Source: Clonostachys chloroleuca
Lineage: Eukaryota; Ascomycota; Sordariomycetes; Hypocreales; Bionectriaceae
Reading direction: 5' to 3'
Assembly: GCA_037952775.1 (NCBI GenBank)
Contig: JBANAY010000003.1
Location: 6,634,001 to 6,698,000 of the forward strand
Length of the DNA: 64,000 nt
Position numbers and translations under genes: made by a program. Positions 22,218-34,563 of the stretch are shown piece by piece. The notes below the pieces were generated by a model. That model was given only the letters and a program-made list of their open reading frames with translations. It was not told where the DNA came from and did no database searches. Position 1 is the stretch's first letter. The number at the start of each line of letters is the position of its first letter.

Positions 22218-24688
22218 ATGGAACCCAGAATCGTTGAGGCTCACGCAGAGCCTGCCATCGTCGGTGACGAGAAGGCACCCTCTGTTACCGCCAAGTCTGA
22301 CAGCTCCGAGGAGAGCACCGACGAGATCACCGATCTTTTCGTCAGCTTCCCGCCCATCAAGGGTCGAGAGCCTGAGCAGAACCCTCTGACTATCCGTGCC
22401 GTCCTCATCGGTATCATTCTCGGATCGCTTGTCAACGCCTCCAATGTCTATCTCGGTGAGTCCAAGCCAGGCCTTTCAACGGACCGCAGCATACTGACTC
22501 GGGAGCAGGTTTGAAGACTGGTTTCACCTTCAGTGCCAGCATGTTTGGTGCCATTTTCGGGTACGTGATCGCGATATCTCCCTCTAAGATCGTTTTGTTC
22601 TTGCTGACCTCTTCACAGATACGGCTTCGTCATCCTTCTCTGCAAGATCTTCCCGCACGTCCCCTATCTCGGCCAGTCCTTCGGTCCCCAGGAAAACTCC
22701 ATCATCCAGGCCTCCGCCAGTGGTGCCGGTGGTATCTCCGGCATGTTCGTCGCCGGTCTGCCCGCCATGTACCAGCTCGGTCTGCTCTCCGATGACCCTA
22801 AGAAGGACTTTGGCCGCACTCTGGCCATGACCTTCGTCTGCGGTTTCTTCGGTTTCTTCGCCGCCGTGCCCCTCCGAAAGTTCTTCATCATCAACGCCTC
22901 CCGTGAGCTCAACCTGGTCTTCCCCACCCCCGTCGCCGCGGCCATGGCCATCCGCTCCATGCACGCTGTCGGCAGCGGTGCCAGCGACGCCATCAAGAAG
23001 ATCAAGGCTCTCGGCTACGCCTTCATCGGCGCCCTCGTCCACATCGTCGTTTCTCAGTACGCCGACGGCATCCTCCACAACTGGCACATCTTCAACTGGT
23101 TCTACATCTGGAGTGGATACTCGAACTGGGCCCTGAACATTGACAACTGGGGGTAAGTTGACGCTCTTTCTCTTCCTCTTGACCCTGGCATCCAGCATGA
23201 ATGTCCGTCTGCTAACACAAGATAATAGTTGGTACATTCAGCTCACCCCCGCCTTCTTCGGTTCCGGTATCCTCGTCGGTCTCAATGCATCCCTCTCCTG
23301 GTTCTTCGGCACAGTGTTTGCCTGGGGATTCGTCGGCCCTCTGCTGATCAAGTACGGCGAGGCTGTCGGTACAAGAAACCCCAAGAATGCGGGCACCATC
23401 TGGGAGGAGAAGACCAGCTTCAGCTCCATGACCGTCAAGCAGGAAGACTGGGTCCCCTCTCCTCGCTACTGGTTCCTCTGGCCCGGTGTCATGGTTCTCA
23501 TCGTTTACAGTCTGGTCGAGTTCGTTCTGCAGTTCCGCGTCGTCGCCGGAGGTTTCCTGTACGCCTTCCGCGAGACCGCTGCCAGCATCAACTCGCGCCT
23601 CCAGGCCAAGGGCAAGAACAACACCTTCCTTGAGAAGCAGGCCGCCAAGCTTGCCGGTATGACCGACCTTGTTGAGGACTTTGCGCCCAAGGACCAACAG
23701 GTCCCCGGCTGGGTCTGGGTTGTCGGAACCACCATCATGGCCGCCGTCACCATGGTTGTCTGCCACGTGCGCTTCGAGATGAACGCCGGCCTTGGTCTCC
23801 TCGCCTGTCTCCTTGGTCTCATCTTCGCCTTCCTCAGTATCTACGGATCCGCCGTCACTGACTGCGCGCCCTACACCGCCTCCACCAAGGCCTCCCAGCT
23901 CGTCTTCGGTGGTATCACCAAGAACTCCGGCCTCAGCATCGCCCAGGCCCAGCGAATCAACCTCACAGCCGGTAACATCGCCGCCGGTACCGCGGACATC
24001 TCCAACACCCTGGTCAGCGACTTCCGCGTCGGCTTCCTCCTCCGCACCCCTCCCAACCTGCAGTTCTACGCTCAGGGACTCGGCGCCCTTGTTGCAGTCT
24101 TCCTCGCCCCCGGTATCTTCGTTCTCTTCATGTCGGCTTACCCCTGCGTGTGGGATCCGAACGTATCCGAGGAGGTTGCTGCCAAGTGCCCCTTCCTGGC
24201 CCCGTCCGTCACCGCCTGGAAGGCCGTCGCCGAGGCCGTCACCCTGCCCAGCCTGCCCATCACCAAGTCCTGCGGCATCTTCACCATCTGCATGGGCGTC
24301 CTGTGCGCCATCCAGGCGGTCGTCAAGACCTTCTGGCTCACCGGCGAGCGTGAGAAGTACCGTGAATACCTCCCCAACTGGATGTCCGTCGGTGTCGCCT
24401 GGGTTCTTGGCCCCGACTCCGGATATGGTGCGTATTTCTCCCACCGATTAATGAAAATGATTGAATCTTTTGCTGACTCGTGTTATAGCCAATGCCATCA
24501 TGTTCGGCAGTGTTACCGCCTGGTGGTGGAAGAAGTACTTCCCCCGTGGCTTCGACATCTACGCCTACTCGGTTGCCGCTGGTCTTATCGCCGGCGAGGG
24601 TCTTGCGGGTGTTATCAATGCCGCCCTGGAGTTGGGTGAGGTCTCTGGATCGTACTTTGGAACGACCATCGCCCTGCCTGGTTATTAA
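22218..24688 (+). CDS. Oligopeptide transporter (OPT superfamily, YSL-like)
   Basis: Five exons, 22218-22455, 22509-22560, 22619-23152, 23229-24427 and 24489-24688, give 740 residues. After an acidic cytosolic N-terminus of about 50 residues comes [35 protein letters not shown], the conserved OPT start (residues about 57-92). Further marks are FGPQENSIIQASASGAGGISGMF, LNLVFPTPVAAAMAIRSMH, and NISNTLVSDF-like TADISNTLVSDFRVGF. Around 14-16 helices are expected. Members of this branch move small peptides or metal chelates with protons across the plasma membrane; the substrate cannot be read here. All four introns interrupt codons and have normal donors (GTGAGT, GTACGT, GTAAGT, GTGCGT). The start ATG is the first in frame. 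Confidence 0.95.
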
Positions 24689-25153
24689 TCAGCGAAGTTG
24701 AGGAGGTGATGATGATGATGACGGTGGTGATGTTGGAGGCCGATGACTAAGCTTCAAGATATCCCATGACTCGGCCTCAGGTGGTTGACGCAGTGAATAA
24801 TTAGTGCAGTGCAGTATATAATGAATGATACAAAGTGTTATTTAATGCATTATACCTGTAAAGACTTTCCAATATCTCCTGTCTGAGTATTCTTAAGTTA
24901 TTCAAGCGTTGGTGGTGACCATTCGGCAAGCGAACCACCTGCAGGCATTACATGTGCCTAATGTACATAATCAGGCCGCTGTGTCTCATCATAAAATGCT
25001 GGGATTTGGGCCCAAGGCATCCATTCCAAAACACATGCTTTCTTCATCCAACATTCATCAGTGACTGTACTCAAGCTGCCTAGTTTAAGCCCCCCGACCA
25101 GGCCAAACCGCACACGGCATTGATATCAGTTAAATAAGCCCCCTTATCCCAGC
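24689..25153. other. Intergenic
   Basis: About 465 bases; a gatgatgatg microsatellite follows the OPT stop and the rest should be 3' UTR plus promoter of the F-box-like gene. Nothing else seen. Confidence 0.5.
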
Positions 25154-26938
25154 ATGACTGCAATCAATGGGAGTAGCTCTGCCCCTCTCGAGGGCCAGGC
25201 GGAGGATGATACGTATCATCTAATTGAGCCTCGACTCCCGCAGAAGAGGGATGAGAAAAACCCGTCGTTGAACAGCCTGGGCATGGAGCTGATCCTGATG
25301 ATTTTCAACATCATCCACCGTGAGAGTCCGGCATCGCTCAAGAGCCTGGCACTGGTCAGCTCCCACTACCACCATGCCGCACGCTACTGCCAGAACCAGA
25401 AGGTTCGCCTTGACATTTCAGGGGAGAAGAAGGACGTCCTCCAAAGGCGTCTGACCTACATAGAGCAGGGCGGTTTCTTGCCTGCCATCCGGCGCATCAA
25501 GGTCCGGGGCGTCGAGGACGACCTTGAAAATATCGAGGCCGTGGCGCAGCTCTTACACAAAGCCACCGGGCTGAGGGATCTGGACTGGACGAACAAAGGA
25601 GCGCCCGATTCCTCGGTCGGTGTGCCTGAGCAGGTCCTCACTGCCATCCAGTCCAGAAGCACCGTACGCCTCCACACCGATGCCGCTCTGAATTACTACC
25701 GGCTGCCCACTACGGTGCCTCCTCCTCCATACACGGCGCCACTTGCAAGAGGAAGTGAGAACTTGCATTCGCTAAGAATGTGCTTCACCTACGTAAGCGT
25801 TGAGCGCTGTCTCGAGATGGTCCAGAGTGTGAGGGACATACTCTTGTCGAGCCCCAACATCCGGAAGCTCACCGTTGACTATGGTCGACCAGACGGAGGG
25901 TGTGTCCGCTACGGGCCACTAAAGGAATATACTGGGTTCGGATTTGTTGATGGGCAACGTCCCTCAGCGCTCGAAGAGCTCAAGTTGGGCAAGTACATCT
26001 TTGGATCGATTCCTACACCAGACCTCGGAGATAACTTTTTCCCTCCAACGAATGTTGGCTACCCAGGGAAAGGTGAAGAGGAAGACTACTGGGCCGAGAC
26101 TTTCGACTGGTCCCGACTACGGAAGCTGGACACGGAGCAGCACACATTTGCGCTTCGGGTGGCGCCAAAGCTGTCTGCGCTCGAGAAGGCATCACTTGGC
26201 GTGGTCAGCGATCCGAAAATCATACGAGAGTTCTATGACACGGTCCCCAATTCCCTGAGCGCTATCGAAATTCACCAGTTTGATGCTCTGGGTGTTGACG
26301 GCATTATCAGACACGCATCTAAGCTCAGAACCCTTGGTATTCATCAAAGACAGTCACGGGATTGGTCAGAACATACGATCGACGCGCCATCTCTACTTGA
26401 AATCCAGAAGGCATGCCATCTCATTGAAGCGTTAGATCTCGACATCAAGAGGGAGGGCGACTGGCCCTACGAAATCCTGGACATCCTGGCAGGCTTCAGG
26501 AACCTCCGACGCTTGACTCTATGGTTTGAGCTGGGCTGGGTAGGCCACGAGCCGTTCGATGTCGTCCAGCCTGTTGTCAATTACTCTGCTGTTGATACGC
26601 TCTTTACCTATATTAACTCCAAACGCCCCTCAAACTCCAAGCCACTGAAGGAGATGAAGGTATACTGCGGCTGTCTGCAGCCTATTAGGGGATATCCCTC
26701 TCAAGAAGGACTTTGGCCGCGCAAAAATACATCTAGCTATCTCTGCCAGCTCTCTGAGCGAGATGACCAAGCACCGGATGGCGTGTTTCATATTACTTGT
26801 CCTATGTTGACCGATGACGAGAATATACTACTTCAAAAGATGAGGACTGAGAACGTGGAGGTGCCTAAAGATCAGAGCAGGGCTCTGACAGTGGCGTTAA
26901 ATGGGCCGATTCCATTTACTGGCAGGAGAAGGTCTTGA
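25154..26938 (+). CDS. F-box-like protein, single exon
   Basis: An uninterrupted frame of 594 residues. At about residues 38-75 it has LNSLGMELILMIFNIIHRES-PASLKSLALVSSHYHHAA, a degenerate F-box of the fungal LP-x-EI-LxxI type. The rest is a long region rich in Leu and charged residues with repeated LRxLxL-like stretches (LRKLTVDYGR; LEELKLGKYIFGSIP; LRRLTLWFELGW), in the style of irregular leucine-rich substrate-recognition domains. By family the F-box binds Skp1 in an SCF ubiquitin ligase while the rest selects a target; the target is unknown. No intron is needed. Such proteins are numerous and variable in filamentous fungi. Confidence 0.75.
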   Translation: MTAINGSSSAPLEGQAEDDTYHLIEPRLPQKRDEKNPSLNSLGMELILMIFNIIHRESPASLKSLALVSSHYHHAARYCQNQKVRLDISGEKKDVLQRRLTYIEQGGFLPAIRRIKVRGVEDDLENIEAVAQLLHKATGLRDLDWTNKGAPDSSVGVPEQVLTAIQSRSTVRLHTDAALNYYRLPTTVPPPPYTAPLARGSENLHSLRMCFTYVSVERCLEMVQSVRDILLSSPNIRKLTVDYGRPDGGCVRYGPLKEYTGFGFVDGQRPSALEELKLGKYIFGSIPTPDLGDNFFPPTNVGYPGKGEEEDYWAETFDWSRLRKLDTEQHTFALRVAPKLSALEKASLGVVSDPKIIREFYDTVPNSLSAIEIHQFDALGVDGIIRHASKLRTLGIHQRQSRDWSEHTIDAPSLLEIQKACHLIEALDLDIKREGDWPYEILDILAGFRNLRRLTLWFELGWVGHEPFDVVQPVVNYSAVDTLFTYINSKRPSNSKPLKEMKVYCGCLQPIRGYPSQEGLWPRKNTSSYLCQLSERDDQAPDGVFHITCPMLTDDENILLQKMRTENVEVPKDQSRALTVALNGPIPFTGRRRS

Positions 26939-27314
26939 TGTGGAAAAAGAAGGTCCGGTAGCTCTCTCAATGAGTTTTTTCCTTGGAACCTATCCATTCT
27001 CGAGGAGGCAAACCGGAACAACTGAGAATGGTGTACGAGTGCTTCATGACATTCAAAGGATTTTTATGGCTAAACTACCTATGAAATCTATCCATCCCAT
27101 GGTGAAGTTGAGGAAGCAAACTCCACTAGAGAGTTGACCATGAAATATCTTTCCAGACTATGCACTATGACGTGCAGGTATACTGAGATGCTGTCGCAAT
27201 GTGCATCGCACGCGTAGCTTCGATTATTATAGCTCGCATATCCTTGACTCCCCTTCCCCCTTCTCTCTCTTCTTCTTCTTCTTTTCTCTTTTCCAATACT
27301 TCAGTCACGAGCGT
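26939..27314. other. Convergent intergenic region with CT-rich microsatellite
   Basis: About 375 bases between two convergent genes. A pyrimidine-rich run of tct/ctt units lies at about 27250-27293. Both 3' UTRs are expected here. Confidence 0.5.
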
Positions 27315-30261
27315 CTAGTGGTAGATTTTCCGTTCCCATATGGGAGGGCGTGCACTGGCAGTATCCCATAATATTCTGTTCTTCTCGTCTAGCGTGCACC
27401 CTTCATCTGTGATTGGGATCACCTTGCTTGTCTGTGCAATCTCTCGCTTTGACACACCTGCGGCGTCTTCCGGAATCCAGAGCAGAGGAGCAGGGCTTGA
27501 TACGGATGGAGGCCAGTAGGGACTGTAAGGTGAGGAGTTCCCGGAAGATTCCTCGGGGATGTGGACTTCAAAGATGCTGTTGTGAACCATCAACTTGCGC
27601 AGCGTCCAGTAATCCGAGAATTCCCAAGGCTTGAGGAACTTGAGGAAGAAGGACCCACCCTGCTTTTGGACTTTCTTGTCACTGGGATATGAATCGATCT
27701 TTTTTGGCTTGGGGCGTGTTCGATTCGTCAATGTCTGACTGCTCCATCCTTCATTTAGCTTCGGGCGTTCTTCAGTAGCGAATGAATGGTCTCGCTTTGC
27801 CTTCTCTTCCTCTGCTTGCAATGTGCGAGGTAGATTGTAAAGCAAAGGGTTCAGAGCCCTACAAAGAGAGATCTGATAGAGAATCGAGAACACAAGGAGG
27901 GCGATGATGAGTCCGGCCTGCGCAAAGGCTTTGCTAACGAGGAACATACCGATGAGGCAGATTTCGGCAAGATATATACCGGCAAACAACTGCTTGAGAG
28001 CCTTTGGGTACATTAATCCGCGAGTATCCACCTCAACAGAGGCAACAAATAGCACATTGTATCTGTATGACTGATAGAAAATCCCGATACCAAGGGTCGA
28101 CCAGATAAGCAGAAAAGGAGCAATCACAGAATAAGTGATACCTGGTCGTTAAGAGTTAATATTGATCAGTTTTAGCATGCTACTACAACGAATCTCAACT
28201 TACTGATCACGACTATGCCGGTGTAAATGGGTAGAGTCCCCCCCCATGAAATTGGTGTCAGTGTTGTCCATTTCTTATACATGGAACGAGGCGTCCGTAA
28301 GAAAAGCCGATATATTAGATTGAACACCAAGCACCCAACAACTTGGGTCGTGACATCGACAGCAATGGCGAGGCCCTCAACAATAAAGTAAGCCATATAG
28401 AAGTTGGAGGATGTTGGGAGCGCCTCAGCCAATACACCAAAGACTCGTGTTGGGCTTTGCACAATCTGAATGACGGCCGTCGCCGCTGTATCGGTAATGG
28501 TTCGTATCAGGAACACCTGAACCAGTTGGAACATGAAGAAGCCGCTCTGGGTGAACAGTTCAATCTCGGCGCGTGAGACTAAACCAGAAAAACGGGCGCA
28601 AAAGCGCAGGATGCCTGGCACCAGCGACATGATATACGCAAGGGCAGCAGAAGGTAAGAGACCGGAGATGACACCCATGATTTTCTGAAAGAATCTACAC
28701 GTTAGAAATGGTAAATGGAGAGCGTATGGGAAGCACTAACGTCTGGTATATCCTTGATCCACGTCAAGCCTGGTAGTGATTGAAGAACATTGACTTGCGC
28801 AATGATACCAAAGATACCGACAGGGATCGCCCACCATATGATTAACGCAGCGATAAAAGCATACACAATGTACTCGCGGATCAGGATCTGCCACCACGGA
28901 ATATTCATGTTACTCCATATGATTTCCTCAGGTCGAATGCCAATGTACTTTGGTGCCATAGACAACGCATGGTGGTGCGTGACGACTTGGAAGGCGGTCT
29001 CAGCGTCCGACTGCTTCTGAAATTCAACAAAGACGGCGGGTGTCTTCTTGAAATTGCCATCTCGCCACATCTCCTGGGCAGCTTCCGATAGAGGAATCAG
29101 TGTTTCTAGTTTAGATCGACACCAGTCTATCGTATCAACCTTTTTTCCAAATAGGCCCAAGGGTCCAAGACGGTGAGATGGACGCAGCGCGTTGATATGC
29201 TCAGCGAATAGATTTAGTGCTTCTTGGTCGTGGTCTTGGTAGGAGTCAGATATAGATCTAGCGAGTTTCTTGGACATTTTCATGCGATGCTTGTTCACCC
29301 TCTTTATCAATGTTACCTCGCTCCTCTCGAGCATCATCGCCACTTGGTCCCGTTTCTGCACAAGCTTGTCAAGGCTCTGTGAATTCCCACCGAGCCAAAC
29401 GTTCCTCACCACATCGCTACCAAAGATCTCGCGAATTCGGGTCTCATTATGATACTCATCGGGAACACATGTAAATAACACGGTTCGCGAGGATAGCCGG
29501 CTAGTTGACTGGCCATTCAAAAGGTATGCTTGGCGGATGTTGATATAAAAGATGCATTCTCGAGCGATCATGTACATGACAAACCCGTAAACAATCCACG
29601 CAAGCAGCGCATGAGCGAACAGGCGGTTTTTGTTTGTCTCGATGTTAATTTTACTGTAGGAAATGACCTCAAGTTGGGACTTGCCATTACCCCCCGTGGC
29701 GTGTATGGGGAGAAGGATAGGCCAAGTTATGCACATAGAAACGAAGCAGATAGTGGTACAGACACGAAGATAGCGAAGGAAGAGATAAGCATCCAAGCTT
29801 TGATGCTTGAGAGCGTAGACATCGGGGATTTTTGAGAAGGTGCTGATCCAGCTGAAGAGGCCGTCTGGCAGCTCGGGGTTGCGTTCACTAATGGCCAGTC
29901 TGGTAAGAAAGGACTGCAATTAAGAAACAAGGTTATGGAAAGGAGGCTCACTGATCTTGAAGGGAACCAAGATATATTCGAGGAGCGTAGAAGCGTCTCT
30001 GTGATCGTCTGGTCGCGAGAAATACCAACAGGGAGATGATAGCAATGATAATCATGGGAACTAGCGTGTTTATCATGCCTGATCCAGTGAATCGAAGTCA
30101 GCTTTCCCACATTAATGATTTTCACTTTTTTCGTTCTCGTATTGTCGGTGCTGGGCAGCTAACTCACCAGCCAATGATTGTGGTTGGTTCTCTTCTCTCG
30201 CTTCACCTTGTCTTTCATCCTGTCCAATATTTGACAGGATCCAGCTGATTACATTCCCCAT
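27315..30261 (-). CDS. CSC1/OSCA-like (DUF221) channel, paralogue 2
   Basis: Exons 30261-30168, 30060-29952, 29899-28741, 28684-28204 and 28141-27315 close in frame to 889 residues. An in-frame ATG at 30312 would add 17 residues. Order of parts: first helix (VPMIIIAIISLLVFLATRR), helices 2-3 with WPILLPIHATGGNG, the cytosolic PHM7 domain (SSRTVLFTCVP; PAVFVEFQKQSDAETAFQ), the seven-helix channel region (IIWWAIPVGIFGIIAQV; AEIELFTQSGFFMFQLVQVF) and a C-terminal block PLLWIPEDAAGVSKREIAQT. It shares this layout with the gene at 11904-15445 but has different intron positions near the 3' half, a shorter cytosolic insert and a shorter tail, so the two are clearly diverged paralogues. The third acceptor is TTACCAG at 29900. 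By family, a plasma-membrane osmosensitive cation channel. Confidence 0.92.
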
Positions 30262-30312
30262 GATGCCCGATTCTATCTTTATGTCCTGCCTCGGTGGAAA
30301 GCCTACACCCAA

Positions 30313-30931
30313 ATAGAAGATGAATGTCTACCCGAGTTGGGGAGACGAGTAACAGGCACCATATTTAGACAGCCAAGGCGTTTATCTCACGCCAACAATA
30401 TCTCGCACTCTTCTCTGCAATAGTATCTCAATCCAAGGAATTTTGTGAGACATCGAAGGCGGTCAAGATGGGTCTTCGTTTACTTTACGAATGACCACCC
30501 GGAACGAGCTTTGAATATTAAGACACGCAGGACGCTAGGGGTGAACCTGATGCTGGGATAGGCTGGGGACCAAGAAGGCAATTCAGCTATCCTCAGCCAC
30601 ATCAATATTAGCTGTGCGGAAGATGCCGAATGGTGCAAGAACTGTCTCGTTGCTAATATGATCAATCAACTAAAGTGCATTGTGACGCGTAATCCCGCCG
30701 AGAACGCCCTCCGTCGGGCTTAGCAAGTGTTATCCGGGCTCGCGGCATGACCTCTATTCCACATAATCAACACTGTAGGTTGGAAGTTCACCATCGCGAT
30801 GATGAATCTTCCAGTGGCAAGTAGAGGGCGGAATAGCATCACATGCCTACTAGGTACATAGAGATGTGATTTCGGAATGTGACTTATTCAGATTGAGTTA
30901 GTTATTGAGCAGACAATCTTTACTTTTCCCT
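30313..30931. other. Intergenic
   Basis: About 620 bases between the start of CSC1-like paralogue 2 and the stop of the alcohol dehydrogenase locus. No gene or repeat seen. Confidence 0.5.
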
Positions 30932-31956
30932 TTATTCCATGACCAAAACGTTCCTGAACCGAGGCTTGCCCGCGACGAGGCTATCAATGGCGGCTTTGAC
31001 ATCTTTAAAGGAGTACCGCTCAACCATGCACCGAATTCCATGGGCTTTTGCGAATCGAATAGCCTCCTCGGAATCTAACGCATGGCCAGAGGGCCAGCCA
31101 TGGACAGATAGGCCATTCAACACCAAGGACGCAGTATCAATCGGAACATCGCCAACAGGAGCGAGACATAGAAGCTTCCCACCCGGTGCGAGACCCTTGA
31201 CAAGCCCGCTCACCACCTCGGGGTTTGGAGCCGTTTGAACAATCAATTCGGCGCCACCAAGCTTCTTCAGCTGAACCGAGGCGTCATCGTTCTTGGTATC
31301 GATGTAATGATGAGCACCTAGCTCCCGAGCGAAGCTCTCTTTGTCAGACCCACGAGACAAGGCAGCCACCTCATAGCCCATATGGCGCGCATACTGGACG
31401 GCCAAATGGCCCAGCCCGCCGAGGCCCTGGACGGCAACGAGAGCGCCCTGCTCAACATGCATCTTGCGGATGCCATTGAACACAGTCACGCCCGCACACA
31501 GGAGCGGCGCGGCATCAACCGGGTTGATATCCTTGGGAATGCGGACGACGGCTTCCTCCCTCAAGAGCACGTACTCGGCCCACCCGCCGTCTCGCGTCAC
31601 GCCATTGATCTCCTTGTTGTCGCAGGTCTGGTACAAGCTGCGCTGGCACTGGCGACAGACGCGGTCGTGGCCACCGTGCCATGGGCCACCGACACGCTCG
31701 CCCCCTTGAACGAGGTGATATCGGGTCCGACGGCGGCCACGTCCCCGACAATTTCATGGCCCGGGACGCGGGGGAAGAGGTCAGTGCCCATTTCTCCGCG
31801 GGAGATGGCAACATCGGAGAAGCAGACACCGCAGGCGATCACTTTCACGAGGACCTGGCCCTTGCCGGGACGTTTGAGCTCAACATCTTGGAGCTTCACC
31901 TCTGCTTTGGGTCCAGTGAAGACAGCAGCCTTGTAGGTCTTTGGGAGAGACGACAT
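30932..31956 (-). pseudogene. Zinc alcohol dehydrogenase (MDR), one frameshift
   Basis: The locus encodes about 341 residues of a fungal zinc alcohol dehydrogenase but changes frame once. The first part (ATG at 31956) has KVIACGVCFSDVAISRGEMG with the catalytic Cys near residue 43 and PGHEIVGDV near 68. The second part has WHGGHDRVCRQCQRSLYQTCDN, NAD-binding AVQGLGGLGHLAVQYARHMGYE and a normal C-terminus. The change falls at 31701-31705, a run of five C on the plus strand where six would restore the frame; no splice signals are present. The first structural-zinc Cys is replaced by His-Asp (GGHD), which I also associate with one branch of fungal ADHs. Everything else is intact, so a sequence error is as likely as recent inactivation. 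Confidence 0.85.
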
Positions 31957-32714
31957 ATTTTATAAAAGGCGATTATGTATTGAGCACTGATGCAGAATTA
32001 CTTTTGTTGGCTAATTATGAATGTTACAACTAGACCAAATAACATCAACGACTGGAAGCTCCTCGAGAGGGTGGCCGTATTTATAGGCCTGGAACACCTC
32101 GATTGACTATTTGCATTCCGGTTGCGGCAACGCCCGCTTTCTGGATGTCTCGGATACGAAGGTTTCCCCTCACGAAAGATACGACAACTCCATGACATCA
32201 GAAATATGATGATGTCGTTGATACTGTGGCAGGCAGAGTGGAGAAAGCTAGTAAAACGACCTTATCTAAGGCTATCTAAAAACCATTGATCTGTTGAATA
32301 ATCCGGAATTCCAAGCTGAGTTCTGTATTATCAAGATAAGATTAAAAAAGTAATACATATCTGACAATGGGAGACGGGTGGTGTCGTCAGGTACATATGG
32401 TTTCTAGTCTCGTTAGCTCAAGCTCTGTGTTTATCCACTCATTCGCTTAGTCTGAACTTGGTCGATGGCTCCCGCGTCGGGATACCGCTACTGAAGTTAG
32501 TGGTGAAGAATATCATAGGGACGATTCAGAAGAACAAAAATGTTGTTGATATGTGTTGATCACGACTACACATACGCCTCAGCCACACGCATGCCTGGGT
32601 ATCAACCCATTCCCTTTACAAATGGCATTACTCGGGATCAACTTGATGCTCTTTCGAAAGACGGAGGAAGAGAACATAAAGTGGATTGATGCTGATGACA
32701 TCTTATTATGAAAT
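31957..32714. other. Intergenic
   Basis: About 760 AT-rich bases: promoter side of the dehydrogenase and 3' flank of the decayed membrane gene. No frame with recognisable content. Confidence 0.5.
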
Positions 32715-34563
32715 CTAGGTTCTATTAAACGACTGAGGCCTCTCCGGCGGCATATGAAATTCGTCCAGCTCTGTATCGGATGTTTCCGAGTCTTCTACTT
32801 CACGGTATCCTTTCGTGTGAAGCCTCCAAAGATCATAAGGAGCAGCTAGGTAAGGGTATTCTAGGATCTTTTGGTCATCCTCTAACGACAAAACACCCAT
32901 TTGTGACAGGTGGATATGCTGTGCGATCCATGAGGTGAGCGACGGTGGACCTACCCATATCCGAATACACCAACGAGACAGAATATAATAGCGGCACCAA
33001 TATGCAAACCGATGGCTCCGATTGACCGCGTGCATTGATAGTATGGGTAGCTCTAGTACGGTACTTCTTGTGCACGCCGACCAAACGCTTCGTCGTCAGG
33101 GCCCAGAGCTGGATCAAGACGCTCAATCGTAGGATCAGTGGGTTCGAAGTTCACCGACGGAGTATTGTATTTCTTGGATAATGCCTCGTTGTATCGATCT
33201 TGAATCGTCATGATGCCCCGAACAAGACTACTGACGCCGGACTCCATGGATGAACCCCCATTCATAACAAGGGCTTCTATCAAAGGGCGAGACTCGGAAA
33301 AGATCCAAAACTGCATCTCGGCGTCATCAAGTCGAGTGAATTTGGTTGATGAGCCCCGTGTTAGTAAACGGATGTTCTCACTAAGAGGCATAGTACCGTT
33401 CAGATAGCCACAACCGTTCGAGTTCCTCCCTCTTCGGACCTCAGCCACCGCATAATGCATAGTATAATTTAAGCGACGATGAACCCTTTGCAAGCCACCG
33501 CTACTACTTTTGATCCAGTCACCGGTGCGAGCCCACTGGATCTGCATCTTTCCAGGCGCTGGGACGCGGTATTCCACCACAACTGCCTCTTTCATGTCAC
33601 TGCTAAACCAATGCTGGCTCTGTGATTCGACGCGGTACCAATTTGTTAGACTTTCAGTCATGTAGAAGTCCCCCCTTCTCTTCTTCTAAATCAGAAACGT
33701 GGACAATCTCGCGAAAAGTCATAATTCCTTGGCCACTACTCCCAAAGCAACCCTGATTATTCGTGCATAACAGAGGCCTGGTCAAAACGACGCTTTTGGG
33801 GGGCTGATTGCCGTGCGTATAATCCAGTTGGTGCACAAACTGCTTGTTGTTCTCATATGCCGGCTTGTCGATGAGCCACCCGTATTGATGTCGGTCATCC
33901 CGTCCGAAATATAGACGACAGCTGATACTTCAGTAAAGTCCTTTGCGTCGAGGTTCTCATAGGTGTCAACCGGGACCTGCATGATCCCAAATTTATATCC
34001 GATCGACACCCCCACAGACAGCGCGACGACGAGATACCGGAGTGTGGCAAACTTGACGAATCCACGAACACCGTATACCACAGGTGCTCTCGGCAAGGTA
34101 TTCAGATATCTGCCGTAGTCCAAGCCGGAATTCCTGGCGGCTTGACGATTACACCACCAATCGAAGAGGTGGACATGGGCCTCGCTGAACCCATATGAGA
34201 AGAGCCCAAACCCGACTCCGATGATGGCAGTCCACATTTGAATAGAGAGTAGAGCACCCACTCTGAACCGCATACCGGAATTCAAAAGATCTACCGACCT
34301 GCCTTCCTTCCAGCTCCCAGGCGTAGTGAGAGCGTTCAGACTGGCAATGATCAAGATAAGGCCACCAGCCAGCAAGGCCAGGAGTGGTGGGGGCCGAGCT
34401 GCATCAAGCATTCCATGGAGGACTGGCTCAGCTGGACAGCTTTTTGCCGTTGTTTGTGCAGCCTGGTAGATTCCATTGTGTCCCTCTCTGAATAGCGCTC
34501 TCCGCCTCGTAGTTGGTACTCGTCCCCGTAGTTGTCCACGGCAGCTCTCATATTTCGTGACAT
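32715..34563 (-). pseudogene. Degraded fungal membrane-protein gene, function unknown
   Basis: Pieces of one protein are spread over shifting minus frames. From an ATG at 34563: a polar N-terminus (MSRNMRAAVDNYGDEYQLRG), then in another frame three hydrophobic helices (LLALLAGGLILIIASLNAL; ALLSIQMWTAIIGVGFGLFSYGF; LRYLVVALSVGVSIGYKFGI), then a probably extracellular region (QYGWLIDKPAYENNKQFVHQ), another large soluble segment of 200 residues, a last helix (IGAIGLHIGAAIIFCLVGVF) and a cytosolic tail PYLAAPYDLWRLHTKGYREV. Frame breaks fall near 34430, 33925, 33670-33675 (a six-base C run, one too many) and 32954-32956; an in-frame TAG sits at 33053-33055. A short intron could hide the TAG but I found no donor. 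The layout, helices flanking an ectodomain, is common among uncharacterised fungal surface proteins. Confidence 0.6.

Noticed and set aside
23212..24444. 410-codon minus frame opposite the OPT gene
   Set aside because: It mirrors the OPT coding frame; its Gly/Asp/Glu-rich composition is an artefact of the antisense of GC-rich codons.
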